DNA from: CAYPZU01 sp964415395 | GTDB taxonomy: Bacteria; Chlamydiota; Chlamydiia; Chlamydiales; SM23-39 | Assembly (NCBI GenBank): GCA_964415395.1 | Contig: CAYPZU010000043.1 | Location: forward strand, 1-18,511 | DNA length: 18,511 nucleotides | Reading direction: 5' to 3' | In this document: positions 1-7,721 of the stretch, one piece after another | How positions within the stretch are numbered: the stretch's first letter is position 1 | Layout of the letters: each line of letters opens with the position of its first letter | Position numbers and translations under genes: made by a program | Notes under the pieces: model-generated | The model's input: the letters and a program-made list of their open reading frames with translations, nothing else | Told to the model about the DNA's origin: nothing | Database searches by the model: none

Positions 1-169
1 GAGGGATATGCAACGGTCTCATCGTTAGTCTTGCTGCTCGATTATAAGTCTTTTGCTGCATTCCGATTTTTGTCGCAGGAGAAGAAAAACGATGAGAACG
101 ATGGAATGATAAGAATGATGAAAGAGAACGTAGAAAAAAAATCGGCAAGGCCTTAATTTTTTTGGCCTT
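1..169. other. AT-rich upstream gap with a shared 15-mer and a hairpin at the start codon
   Basis: No gene is visible here. Positions 97-111 carry AACGATGGAATGATA, whose exact reverse complement occurs at 11426-11440 inside the inverted-repeat element described below; nearby AACGAT repeats are also similar. Positions 1-16 (GAGGGATATGCAACGG) resemble the right tip of that element (GAGGTTATGCAACACAC at 11485-11501), so a second degenerate copy may end just inside the window. At 147-169 a perfect 6-bp stem AAGGCC/GGCCTT with an 11-nt T-rich loop abuts the ATG at 170. No convincing promoter or Shine-Dalgarno sequence was found. Confidence 0.4.
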
Positions 170-727
170 ATGAGTTCTGTTCAACATTTAACCTCTGCCC
201 ATCCCGGCTTTTCCTATATCCAGAGCAGGCATACGTTCCGCTCGCTGGAAAAAAAAGCCGCTCAGATCATGAGAAGGCTTCAGAGGAGCGGATTCCGTGA
301 AAAATATTGCGGTCCTCACGCAGCGGCGATGGCTCTCCACTTCTGGACGCGCAAAAGAAACCATATTGAACAGATCTATTCTTCATTCGACGCTGCGAAA
401 GTGTGCAAAGACGGAACCACTGCGGCCGAAATGCAGGCCGGGCTCGAAAAGATCACGGGCGTTTTCTTTTCCCGGATTGGACAATTGCAAGAAGAGCGGG
501 TCGAATCGATTTTGAGCAGCGGCAGGCCGATCATGGCGCTGATGAAGGTCAAGGAAGACCCGGAAGAATACCACTGGATCGCTATCGTAGGGAGTGGAAA
601 CGGCCTCTATTCCAGCCTCAACTTCGGGAAGGTGGAACTGATTCCCAAAGGGGATTTCTTCGGGGCGTGCACGGAAATCGTCTATCCGGAGTCTGAAGAG
701 CCTCGCAAGAAAATAAAGGTCAGTTAG
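170..727 (+). CDS. C39-like / papain-fold cysteine peptidase family protein (putative)
   Basis: A 185-residue protein of unknown role that looks like a papain-fold, C39-type peptidase. Seen: a nucleophile-type motif YCGPHAAAMAL with Cys47, and EYHWIAIVG with His135 beginning a hydrophobic strand. Asn151 (SSLNFG) is the natural third catalytic residue about 16 residues later, as in C39-like proteins. The usual oxyanion Gln just before the Cys is not at its normal spacing (nearest is Gln38), so activity is uncertain. There is no obvious signal peptide; the first 45 residues are basic. The ATG at 170 has no clear ribosome site and sits against a hairpin; the ATG at 269 (Met34) would still keep the whole fold. 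The 3' end overlaps the convergent glycosyltransferase gene by 8 nt. In a host-associated bacterium it could be a secreted effector or a bacteriocin-processing-like enzyme; this is inference. Confident as a gene, less so on function. Confidence 0.6.
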   Translation: MSSVQHLTSAHPGFSYIQSRHTFRSLEKKAAQIMRRLQRSGFREKYCGPHAAAMALHFWTRKRNHIEQIYSSFDAAKVCKDGTTAAEMQAGLEKITGVFFSRIGQLQEERVESILSSGRPIMALMKVKEDPEEYHWIAIVGSGNGLYSSLNFGKVELIPKGDFFGACTEIVYPESEEPRKKIKVS

Positions 728-1643
728 AGAAAAAGAAGAACTGGGAAAGCCACTCCCAGAAGGCGCTTTTTTTGCAGCGGACGAGATCCAGCACTTCTTT
801 TTCCGTCAGCCGCCGGACGTTTTTCGCCCCCTTTTTGTGGAACGAGGTTTCCCCTAGAGTGATCTCGAAGAGCGAGTCTACGGTCTGATACTGGTAGCCG
901 TGGATGAAATCGGTTCCCTGGAAAGGCTTTGAAAATTCCTTCTTCACCAGCTCAGGCCAATCGCGGTCGTGTTTATGCCCCCAGGATTGGACTTTTTTCA
1001 TCATTTCTTCTTCGGTCCGCACCCAGCTGTAGTGATGGAACATGGGCTCTCCGTTGACGCCGATCACATGGCGGCGTTTCGGTCCGGGGAGCGAATCGTA
1101 GATCGCGTCCCGCTCCTCTTTGCGCAGAATCAGCTCGCCCTTCAGCGCCTTTTTCTGCGCCATCACGATCGAGTCTTCCCATTTAACCGAGCGGTAGCAC
1201 GGCTCGCGGAAATACCAGTAGTTGGCCAGTTTGAGAGCCATGTGAAGCTGGTAGTCGCTGCAGTCGAGCCACTCGGATACCCGCTTGCCGTCGGCGATTT
1301 CGTCAGCGTCGAGGAAAAGAACGGTTTCGATCTCTTCTTTTAAAAAATGGAAGCCGATCAGACGCGACAGGCTGTGCCAGAAGGAAGAGGGGGCCACCCA
1401 TTTCCACACTTTTTTCGGGATGCGCGCGGGGATGAACGGATACTCGATGAACTGGATCCGGGGAAACGCCTCGTACACTTCCTCCAGCATCTCCCGATCT
1501 TCGGGAACGCCGTCGAAGAAATGGTCGCAGACGGGGACGACGATTTGTCTGGAAAAGAGAGAGGCCTGCTCCAGGCACGCTTTTAAAAACCGGCGTTCAT
1601 TGGAACAAAAATTAACGACGGAGCCGATCGGGTGTTTTTCCAT
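720..1643 (-). CDS. GT-A type glycosyltransferase (family 2/92-like)
   Basis: A 307-residue putative cytoplasmic glycosyltransferase. The N-terminus (GSVVNFCSNERRFLKACLEQ) resembles the nucleotide-sugar binding start of GT-A enzymes. A metal-binding DXD motif is seen as LFLDADEI at residues 109-116. A later FHHYSWVRT block (202-210) is common in glycosyltransferases that act on surface glycans and usually supplies a metal or diphosphate-contacting His. No transmembrane helix is visible. The start ATG lies 4 nt after the enolase stop, and AGGATAA at the enolase end serves as the ribosome site, so it is almost certainly co-transcribed with eno. Donor sugar and acceptor cannot be read from sequence; lipopolysaccharide or a surface glycoconjugate is only a guess. 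Confidence 0.75.
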   Translation of the reverse strand: MEKHPIGSVVNFCSNERRFLKACLEQASLFSRQIVVPVCDHFFDGVPEDREMLEEVYEAFPRIQFIEYPFIPARIPKKVWKWVAPSSFWHSLSRLIGFHFLKEEIETVLFLDADEIADGKRVSEWLDCSDYQLHMALKLANYWYFREPCYRSVKWEDSIVMAQKKALKGELILRKEERDAIYDSLPGPKRRHVIGVNGEPMFHHYSWVRTEEEMMKKVQSWGHKHDRDWPELVKKEFSKPFQGTDFIHGYQYQTVDSLFEITLGETSFHKKGAKNVRRLTEKEVLDLVRCKKSAFWEWLSQFFFFSN

Positions 1644-1647
1644 GTTC

Positions 1648-2928
1648 TTATCCTATGCTGCGGGCGCGCGGGTGGAACTGGGCGCGCTTGCCGAGTTCCG
1701 CTTCGATCTCGAGGAGCCGGTTGTATTTGGCGACCCGGTCGGAGCGGGAGAGGGAACCGGTTTTGATCTGGCCCAAAGAGAGTCCGACCGCGAGATCGGC
1801 GATCGTTGTGTCTTCGGTTTCCCCCGAGCGGTGGGATATGATCGTCCGGAAATGATGTTTTTTTGCGAGATTCACTGTTTCGATCGTCTCGGTGAGCGTT
1901 CCGATCTGGTTCGGCTTGATCAGGATCGCGTTGGCGGCGCGCGATTCGATTCCCCGCTGCAGAAAGCGGACGTTTGTAACGAAAATATCGTCGCCGATGA
2001 GCTGCAGCCGGTCTCCGAGTTCGCGGGTGAGATGAACCCATCCGTCCCAGTCGTTTTGATCCATCCCGTCTTCGATGGTGTCGATGGGATAGGAGTCGGC
2101 GAGCTTTTTCAGGTAAGCCGCCTGGTCGCGGGAGCTGCGGCTTAAAAAGGGAAGCCCCGCTTTCTGTTTTTTCTTCTCGACGTAAAGGCCGTCCTGGAAG
2201 AATTCGGATGCGGCGGCGTCGAAGGCGAGAGTGATGTCGACGCCGGGCTTGAATCCCGCTTTTTCAATGGCGCGGACAATCAAATCAAAAGCCTCTTCGT
2301 TCGAAGAAATTTGCGGAGCGAAGCCTCCTTCGTCCCCGACGGAGGTCGAGAGATTCTGGCTTTTCAGGATCGATTTAAGGGTGTGGAACACTTCGGCGCC
2401 CCAGCGGACTGCTTCATGAAAGGAGGGCGCTCCGACAGGGCGGATCAGGAATTCTTGGAAATCGAGGCCGTTGTCGGCGTGGACGCCGCCGTTTAGAATG
2501 TTCATCATGGGACAGGGCAAAAGCGTCCCTCCCAGGATGTGGTAGAGCGGCTGCTTCTTCGCTGCGGCGGCGCATTTCGCCAGAGCAAGGGAGACGCCGA
2601 GCATCGCATTGGCGCCGAGATTCTTTTTGTTTTCGGTTCCGTCGAGCCGGATCATCGCCCGGTCGGCTTCTTCCTGGTTGAAAAGCGATTTCCCTTTGAG
2701 GAGGCTGTTGATCGGGCCGTTTACATGTTCGACTGCTTTCAAAACCCCTTTGCCACCGTAGCGCTTGGGATTGCCGTCTCTGAGTTCAACGGCTTCGTGT
2801 TCGCCCGTCGATGCGCCGGAGGGGACGGCGGCCTGTCCGATCGCCCCTTCGGTCGATTTGACGGTGGCTTTCAGAGTCGGGTTGCCTCGCGAGTCGAGGA
2901 TTTCGAGAGCATGGCACGATTCAATCAT
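1648..2928 (-). CDS. eno: Enolase (phosphopyruvate hydratase)
   Basis: Enolase converts 2-phosphoglycerate to phosphoenolpyruvate in glycolysis. The protein has 426 residues, normal for bacterial enolases. All diagnostic blocks are present: SGASTGE (37-43), substrate His150 and Glu159 in the HADNGLDFQEF block, and GDEGGFAP (198-205). The Mg2+ ligands are Asp237, Glu286 (IEDGM) and Asp313 (IGDD). The catalytic lysine is in LIKPNQIGTLTET (Lys338), followed by SHRSGETED (365-373) and IKTGSLSRSDR. The start ATG overlaps the rsgA stop by 8 nt, implying translational coupling, and the glycosyltransferase follows after 4 nt. Proximity of eno to rsbU matches, from memory, the arrangement in Chlamydia. 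Confidence 0.98.
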   Translation of the reverse strand: MIESCHALEILDSRGNPTLKATVKSTEGAIGQAAVPSGASTGEHEAVELRDGNPKRYGGKGVLKAVEHVNGPINSLLKGKSLFNQEEADRAMIRLDGTENKKNLGANAMLGVSLALAKCAAAAKKQPLYHILGGTLLPCPMMNILNGGVHADNGLDFQEFLIRPVGAPSFHEAVRWGAEVFHTLKSILKSQNLSTSVGDEGGFAPQISSNEEAFDLIVRAIEKAGFKPGVDITLAFDAAASEFFQDGLYVEKKKQKAGLPFLSRSSRDQAAYLKKLADSYPIDTIEDGMDQNDWDGWVHLTRELGDRLQLIGDDIFVTNVRFLQRGIESRAANAILIKPNQIGTLTETIETVNLAKKHHFRTIISHRSGETEDTTIADLAVGLSLGQIKTGSLSRSDRVAKYNRLLEIEAELGKRAQFHPRARSIG

Positions 2929-4030
2929 CTTCGTCCGTCGTTTTACGTTTCATCCGATTGTCCATCCCGCCGGTCGCTTCGTCGTAAAGCGAGCTGTACG
3001 ATTCATAGCGGATCGGGTGGATTTTCCCTTTTTTCAGCGCTTTGAGCACGGCGCACTCAGGTTCGCTCAAGTGGGAGCAATCCTTATATTTGCACCGGAC
3101 GGCATAAGAGGCAAGATCCTGGAAATGGGAAGCCACTTCTTCTTTCTGCAAATCCCAGATTCCAAAGCTGCGGATGCCAGGCGTGTCGACGCAGTAGCCT
3201 CCTTCGGGAAGAGGGAGCAGTTCGGCTGTCGTGGTCGTGTGGGTTCCCTTCGAAGTCTTGAATGCCAGGCCGCCTGTTTTCAGGTTCAATCCGAAGCAGG
3301 CGTTGAGAAGCGACGATTTGCCTACGCCGGATTGCCCTGAAAAGACGGAGGTTTTATCTTTCAGCAGGGCGCGGAGCGCGTCGAGGCCGATTTTTTTTTC
3401 AGTGCTGATCGAGAGGATCGGGATTCCGAGCGGCTCGTAGGCGGCCAGGAATTCCTTGTAGCGCTCCAGTTCCTCCTGCGGCCCGTTTTCAAGCAGATCG
3501 ATTTTATTGAGGACGATGAGCGGGTGGATGTTCCCTTTTTCGGCGGCGATCAGATAGCGGTCTACGAGAGCCGGTTTCAGCGGCGGGTTGACGACCGAGA
3601 CGACGATGACGGCCTGGTCGACGTTCACGGCGATGAGCTGCTCTTTTTTGCCTGAAATGTCGGTGCGGGCCAGCGTCGAATAGCGCTCTTCGATCTGCTC
3701 GATGTTCCCTTCCGTTTCCGCGCTGGCGGAGAAGCGGACGTAGTCGCCGACGGCGATCAGGTTTTTAATCTGGAGCTTTTCTTTTTTTAAAGCGCCTTTG
3801 AGCGAGCAGCGGTACCGGACGCCTTCGCAGTCGGCCCAGATTCCCTCCCCGGTGATGGCGACGACTCTTCCCCGCTTCAGGTTCAGGTCGATCTCTTCCG
3901 TTTTTTTCTCCACCTGGTCGGTTTTCTTGTATTTCGAACGGTCGAGATTTTGGGCGAGCTTCCGCTCTTTGCGGAACTTTTTCCGGTCTTTCGAGTGAAA
4001 TTCTTCTTCGTAATCGTATTCGCGGGTCAT
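2921..4030 (-). CDS. rsgA: Ribosome small-subunit GTPase A (RsgA/YjeQ)
   Basis: RsgA is a circularly permuted GTPase that helps final maturation of the 30S subunit. Seen in order in 369 residues: a charged N-terminal tail, an OB-fold-like segment (about 52-120), then G4 NKID (175-178) before G1 GQSGVGKS (232-239), G2-type threonines (262-268) and G3 DTPG (282-285). This permuted order is the family hallmark. The C-terminal zinc motif is Cys313, Cys318, His320 and Cys326, followed by a helical end with an acidic tail. Start and trmH stop overlap as ATGA at 4027-4030, so the two RNA/ribosome genes are translationally coupled. It is slightly longer than typical because of the N-terminal Lys/Glu-rich extension of about 45 residues. 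Confidence 0.96.
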   Translation of the reverse strand: MTREYDYEEEFHSKDRKKFRKERKLAQNLDRSKYKKTDQVEKKTEEIDLNLKRGRVVAITGEGIWADCEGVRYRCSLKGALKKEKLQIKNLIAVGDYVRFSASAETEGNIEQIEERYSTLARTDISGKKEQLIAVNVDQAVIVVSVVNPPLKPALVDRYLIAAEKGNIHPLIVLNKIDLLENGPQEELERYKEFLAAYEPLGIPILSISTEKKIGLDALRALLKDKTSVFSGQSGVGKSSLLNACFGLNLKTGGLAFKTSKGTHTTTTAELLPLPEGGYCVDTPGIRSFGIWDLQKEEVASHFQDLASYAVRCKYKDCSHLSEPECAVLKALKKGKIHPIRYESYSSLYDEATGGMDNRMKRKTTDEDD

Positions 4031-4767
4031 TCGGGCCTCAGTGCGTAGAGGAGGATGGCGCCGGATGCGGCGACGTTGAGCGATTCGACTCCCGGCTCCA
4101 TCGGGATTGTGATTTTCTCGGCGATTCGCTCAGCCCAGGCGGAAGGCCCCTGCGCCTCGCGGCTTAAAATCAGGGCGAGCGGGCGATGGAGCGCAACCTG
4201 ATCGAGGGGAGCGCCTTCGAGATCGGCGAGGTAGGCGCGGATTTTTCTCCGCTGCAGCAGATCCGCCGTTTCTTCCTGCGTCAGCCGCGCATACGGGAGA
4301 TGGAATTGAGCTCCCTTGCCGGCTCGGAGCGCCTTGTCGTTGAAGAGGTCGACCGTGCCCGCCGTGGCGATGACGCCGTCCCAGCCGAGGGCAAGCGCCG
4401 TCCGCAGCAGGGTTCCGAGATTCCCCGGATCGGAGACTCCGTCAAGGATGAGGAGGGCCGATTTGTCAGAGAGATCCTCCGGTTCGGGGAGGGAGACTTC
4501 AGCGGCGTATCCGTCCGGATTTTTGAGGCCGGTGATCTTTTCGAGGATGCCTTCAGTGACGCAAAACGCCTCGCGGCAGGCGATTTTCGGGGCCTCTTCC
4601 AAAGAAATTAAAGAGTGGATCGGAATTTTTTCAGCCAGCTCGCGGATTCCCTTTTCTCCCATGAGAAGGAGCCGCTTTTTATCTTCGCGGTAGGCCTTGT
4701 CGGAGCGCAGGGATACCCAGTGTTTGACAAGGGGGTGTTGTAAGCTGATGATCTTTTTTGCTAGCAT
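4027..4767 (-). CDS. TrmH/SpoU family RNA 2'-O-methyltransferase
   Basis: A SpoU-class (trefoil-knot, SAM-dependent) RNA ribose methyltransferase of 246 residues. The N-terminal domain (about 1-105) begins ISLQHPLVKHWVSLRSDKAY, the substrate-binding L30e-like start seen in RlmB and TsnR-like enzymes. The three SpoU motifs are present: DPGNLGTLLRTA (113-124; Asn116, Arg122), LILSREAQGPS (199-209; Glu204, Ser209) and IPMEPGVESLNVAASGAILL (221-240; Asn231). I chose the ATG at 4767; the in-frame extension to a TTG at 4791 adds only 8 residues and would run into rsbU. The RNA target (23S, 16S or tRNA) is not decidable here. It is first in the trmH-rsgA-eno-glycosyltransferase operon. Confidence 0.9.
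   Translation of the reverse strand: MLAKKIISLQHPLVKHWVSLRSDKAYREDKKRLLLMGEKGIRELAEKIPIHSLISLEEAPKIACREAFCVTEGILEKITGLKNPDGYAAEVSLPEPEDLSDKSALLILDGVSDPGNLGTLLRTALALGWDGVIATAGTVDLFNDKALRAGKGAQFHLPYARLTQEETADLLQRRKIRAYLADLEGAPLDQVALHRPLALILSREAQGPSAWAERIAEKITIPMEPGVESLNVAASGAILLYALRPE
4724..4752 (+). promoter_or_regulatory. Candidate sigma-70-type promoter for rsbU, inside trmH
   Basis: TTGACA at 4724-4729 (6/6 consensus), a 17-nt spacer, then GATGAT at 4747-4752 (4/6). The start of transcription would fall near 4759, giving a leader of about 20 nt before the ATG at 4778. The promoter lies within the 5' coding part of the divergent trmH gene. Confidence 0.5.
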
Positions 4768-4777
4768 CCCAATTAGT

Positions 4778-6385
4778 ATGACGGAATGCAAAATTACTAA
4801 AAAGCCTCATCCGACCGGATCGCTCGCCCGGCGGGTTCTTCTCGTCAGCGTGCTATTGCTTGCCATCCCCCTCTTTCTCGAGACGCTATTCCTTTACCGC
4901 CAGGAATATAAGCAAAAATTTAAAGACACCCAGGAAATCCTTTTCGTCCTCGCAAAAGAACGGGAAGGGATCATCCAGCAGACGATCCAGAGCAACTGGA
5001 ATATCCTCGAGATCGCTTCCTCCGATCCCGGGAAATATGGCAAACAGTGGAAAATCGAGTCGTTCGCCCTCCAGACGCAGGTTCCCGATACATTCACCCT
5101 CTCCAGCCCCCGCAGGGAAGCGCTTCTCGTCGGGAGAAAAATGTCGAGCCAGCGGGCTCTTGTCATCGCGGTTCCCTTTTCTCAGCTCATTGAGCGGATG
5201 GCCGAGGAGAAAGATTCCCCCTACCCGATCCGGATGGCGATCGTCGGCCCCGATGGCAAAGTCCTGGCTCAGAACATGGCGCCCCGGACCGATGCGTCGG
5301 ATCTCCTCATGGTCAAAGAGCCGATCGAGGATACCGATCTGACCCTCGATCTGACGATTCCCCCCGACCTCATCCGCGAGCTGCAGAAGAAAAACTACTA
5401 TTTCCGGCTCGCCTCGATCCTCTTTTTCTTCGGCGTGATCGGCGGCGGGGCCGTCTACTGGCTTACCCGCAGAATCGCCAAGCCTCTCCAGGAGCTCTCC
5501 AAAACGATGCTCCGCGTCGGCGAGGGGTCCGTTCATGCGCGGTACAGCCCCGACTGGATGGGGTTCGAGATCAACGCGCTCGGCGAGCAGTTCAACGAGA
5601 CCCTCGACGCGATGCTCGCGCACCAAAAAGAGGCGGAAAAAGAGCGGCTCCACCGGGAGCGGCTGGCCGAAGAGCTCAAGATCGGCCACGAGATTCAGAA
5701 GAGCCTTCTTCCCGAGTCTTTGCCGGAGATTTCATCTCTCGACGCAGGGGCGGCCTACTTGCCTGCGCTTGAGGTCAGCGGCGATTTTTATGATCTCTTC
5801 CAGATGGAAAACGGCTCTCTTCTCATCGCGGTCGCGGACACGGCCGGCAAGGGGATCTCCGCCTGCCTTTACTCTCTCGGCCTTCGCAGCATGATCCGGG
5901 CTCTTGCGACGAAATCGTCCGACCTGGCTGAAATCGTCCGCGGGGCGAACGACCTTTTCTGGCTCGACGCCCGCAATACCGGGATGTTCGTCACAGCCTG
6001 GATCGGGATCTACGATCCGAAAGAAAAAAGTCTAACGTATTGCAGCCAGGGGCACCCGCCTGCGCTGCTTCTGAGGGAAAACCATCTCGAAGAGTTATGG
6101 ACCGAAGGAATTGCGCTCGGAGCGCAGCAGATCGACTCAGTGCCGATCTCTCGTAAAACGCTCAAAAAAGGGGATCTTCTCTCCATCTATACGGACGGGA
6201 TCATCGAGGCGCACGATCCGGAGAATCAGCTTTACGGGAAAAAGAGGCTGAAAGAAGCTCTTTTGCATAATAAAACAAAGGCCGCCGAAGAAATCTCGGG
6301 CGGCCTTCTTGAAGACGCGCGCCGTTTTAGCGGCGGCGCCATCCAGCATGACGACATGACGGCCGTCGTGCTTAGAATTTTATAG
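4778..6385 (+). CDS. rsbU: RsbU-like membrane PP2C phosphatase with HAMP domain
   Basis: A sensor phosphatase of the RsbU/SpoIIE (PPM) class, expected to dephosphorylate an anti-anti-sigma factor (RsbV type) in the partner-switching pathway that frees or captures a sigma factor. Domains in 535 residues: TM1 about 20-40; an extracytoplasmic segment about 41-208; TM2 209-230; HAMP about 231-285; a coiled linker; PP2C about 320-535. Metal-binding and core motifs: VSGDFYD (Asp336), VADTAGKG (Asp354), GHPPALLL, YTDG (Asp473) and DDM (Asp525-Asp526). The start at 4778 puts TM1 near the N-terminus; an upstream in-frame stretch from 4697 lies inside trmH. No ribosome site precedes 4778; an ATG at 4748 has GGGGG 12 nt upstream but overlaps the predicted -10. 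The Chlamydia homologue is, from memory, longer (about 650 residues), with the difference in the sensor region. The 3' end overlaps the next, convergent gene by 14 nt. Confidence 0.9.
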   Translation: MTECKITKKPHPTGSLARRVLLVSVLLLAIPLFLETLFLYRQEYKQKFKDTQEILFVLAKEREGIIQQTIQSNWNILEIASSDPGKYGKQWKIESFALQTQVPDTFTLSSPRREALLVGRKMSSQRALVIAVPFSQLIERMAEEKDSPYPIRMAIVGPDGKVLAQNMAPRTDASDLLMVKEPIEDTDLTLDLTIPPDLIRELQKKNYYFRLASILFFFGVIGGGAVYWLTRRIAKPLQELSKTMLRVGEGSVHARYSPDWMGFEINALGEQFNETLDAMLAHQKEAEKERLHRERLAEELKIGHEIQKSLLPESLPEISSLDAGAAYLPALEVSGDFYDLFQMENGSLLIAVADTAGKGISACLYSLGLRSMIRALATKSSDLAEIVRGANDLFWLDARNTGMFVTAWIGIYDPKEKSLTYCSQGHPPALLLRENHLEELWTEGIALGAQQIDSVPISRKTLKKGDLLSIYTDGIIEAHDPENQLYGKKRLKEALLHNKTKAAEEISGGLLEDARRFSGGAIQHDDMTAVVLRIL

Positions 6386-7661
6386 GGTTGCAGCTGATCC
6401 AGGGAGCCTTGGGCTGGATATATTGACCCAGATGGTTCATCACAGGTTTGATCAACTGTCCTGCCTGGTTGCAAATCGGAATACAGATCCGTCCAACGGC
6501 CATGCAGTATGAGTTAGCCACGACGCGCAAGTTGGAGGCGAACTTCGTGGGGAAAGTGATTTTTTTCGCAGCGGGTTTGAGATTCGCGATGGTGACTTCG
6601 AGCACTTCCTGCGCCTTCTGAGCCGTTAGCTGGAGAACAGCGGCTGGAGCCTGAACTGTTTCTTTTACAGCGGCTGCAACGGCTTCAGCCGCGCTAACTA
6701 CTTGATCCGTGAGAGAGGATGTTGGCAAGGACTGTTGAAGGGCCTCGGCTGCGCTGCATACGGGCTGGGTGAAGTTTCTCTCTACAACCGGCGCCGTCAA
6801 CTGCTGGACAGTTTGAGCTGCGCTTTCAAACAGACTCTGAACCGGTCTTGCAATCGGGGTGGAATTCGGGATGGCTGTTTCGAAAAGGGAAGGCTTGGTT
6901 ACATTATAGGAAGGAACGGCCATCCAGTCTGAAACAGTCGCGCGGAGCGCATCGGCGCTTGTTTGAGCGAAGGTCGAAGCGGTATCCCAGAGAGTCAGTT
7001 GTCCGAACGAAGGATCGAGCGGGTTTTGGGCGCCGCAAGAATTCTGCTCGGAGTTCCATTTATGGAGCAGGTAAAAACCGGTTGCGGCGGCGGCCATCAC
7101 AGGGATCGCGATCAGCCATTTGCTCGAGCAGCCGGACGAAGAGGCCGCTTGTGGAGCGTCTTCCAGTTCAACAACTGCTTCGCTGGCAGGATCTTCAGGC
7201 AGAGTTTCGTGTGTTTCAGGTTCTTCTTCTACAATTTTAGCTGCGGGGGCCTGATATTCGAGCTGGGTTAAGAGCTCGGCCAGAGGCTGGAGCGTGCCGT
7301 TTTTCGCAAATTTTGCCTGGTTCCCGTCAGTGCCGACGTATTTCAGAAGATGATTCTTTGCGGCGTCGAAACTTTCATTGTCTGGAAGCTGGCGCATGAG
7401 GGCGCAGATCGCGGGGGAGTAGTCGGTTTTCGTCTGATCGGCCATGGCGGCATAGACGAGAGTCGCGAGTTGAACGTTCAGGTCCTGGCCTGCAGTCGCT
7501 ACTTTTCTCTCCATTTGCTTGATGAAAATGGGAAGGCTTGTAGAAACTTGAGCAGCGGCTTTCGCTTTGTCGACGAGACCGGCGAGTTCCGGGCTGAGAG
7601 CCTGCTGGGAATCTACCGGGCTCTGGCTTCTGGAAGATGATGCAACTGGAGAAATAGACAT
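6372..7661 (-). CDS. Unrecognised single-pass membrane protein, candidate secreted/effector protein
   Basis: A 429-residue protein I do not recognise. Seen: a Ser/Pro/Gln-rich start (MSISPVASSSRSQSPVDSQQ) of the kind often found at type III secretion substrates, then a helical segment (about 22-135). An acidic, Pro-rich linker (about 144-170) and a Ser/Cys patch (SSSGCSS) precede one clear hydrophobic helix WLIAIPVMAAAATGFYLL (182-199). The C-terminal half is rich in Ala, Gln, Thr and Ser with amphipathic repeats (SAAEALQQS, SAAEAVAAA, SAAQTVQQL) and ends in a Cys-containing hydrophobic stretch. AGGGG 8 nt before the ATG and a strong upstream promoter support the start. It is not a typical chlamydial Inc protein, which carries a paired hydrophobic hairpin. 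It overlaps rsbU by 14 nt in convergent orientation. Gene call firm, role unknown. Confidence 0.8.
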   Translation of the reverse strand: MSISPVASSSRSQSPVDSQQALSPELAGLVDKAKAAAQVSTSLPIFIKQMERKVATAGQDLNVQLATLVYAAMADQTKTDYSPAICALMRQLPDNESFDAAKNHLLKYVGTDGNQAKFAKNGTLQPLAELLTQLEYQAPAAKIVEEEPETHETLPEDPASEAVVELEDAPQAASSSGCSSKWLIAIPVMAAAATGFYLLHKWNSEQNSCGAQNPLDPSFGQLTLWDTASTFAQTSADALRATVSDWMAVPSYNVTKPSLFETAIPNSTPIARPVQSLFESAAQTVQQLTAPVVERNFTQPVCSAAEALQQSLPTSSLTDQVVSAAEAVAAAVKETVQAPAAVLQLTAQKAQEVLEVTIANLKPAAKKITFPTKFASNLRVVANSYCMAVGRICIPICNQAGQLIKPVMNHLGQYIQPKAPWISCNPIKF

Positions 7662-7692
7662 TAAATTACCCCTTTTTTATTTTTGTGATTTT

Positions 7693-7721
7693 ATTATATT
7701 AAGAATCGCAAATAAAGTAAA
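7693..7721 (-). promoter_or_regulatory. Sigma-70-type promoter for the 429-residue membrane protein
   Basis: On the minus strand, TTTACT (7721-7716; 4/6), a 17-nt spacer, then TATAAT (7698-7693; 6/6). Transcription would start near 7686, giving a leader of about 25 nt that contains AGGGG before the ATG at 7661. The surrounding DNA is AT-rich. Confidence 0.6.

Noticed and set aside
1285..2145. 286-codon plus-strand frame across the eno/glycosyltransferase junction
   Set aside because: Both genes on the minus strand are well supported; no recognisable domain in this frame.
4697..4777. N-terminal extension of rsbU
   Set aside because: It lies within trmH, lacks a ribosome site at its start, and would place extra residues ahead of an otherwise normal first membrane helix.
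4886..5689. 267-codon minus-strand frame inside rsbU
   Set aside because: Shadow of a well-supported phosphatase gene.
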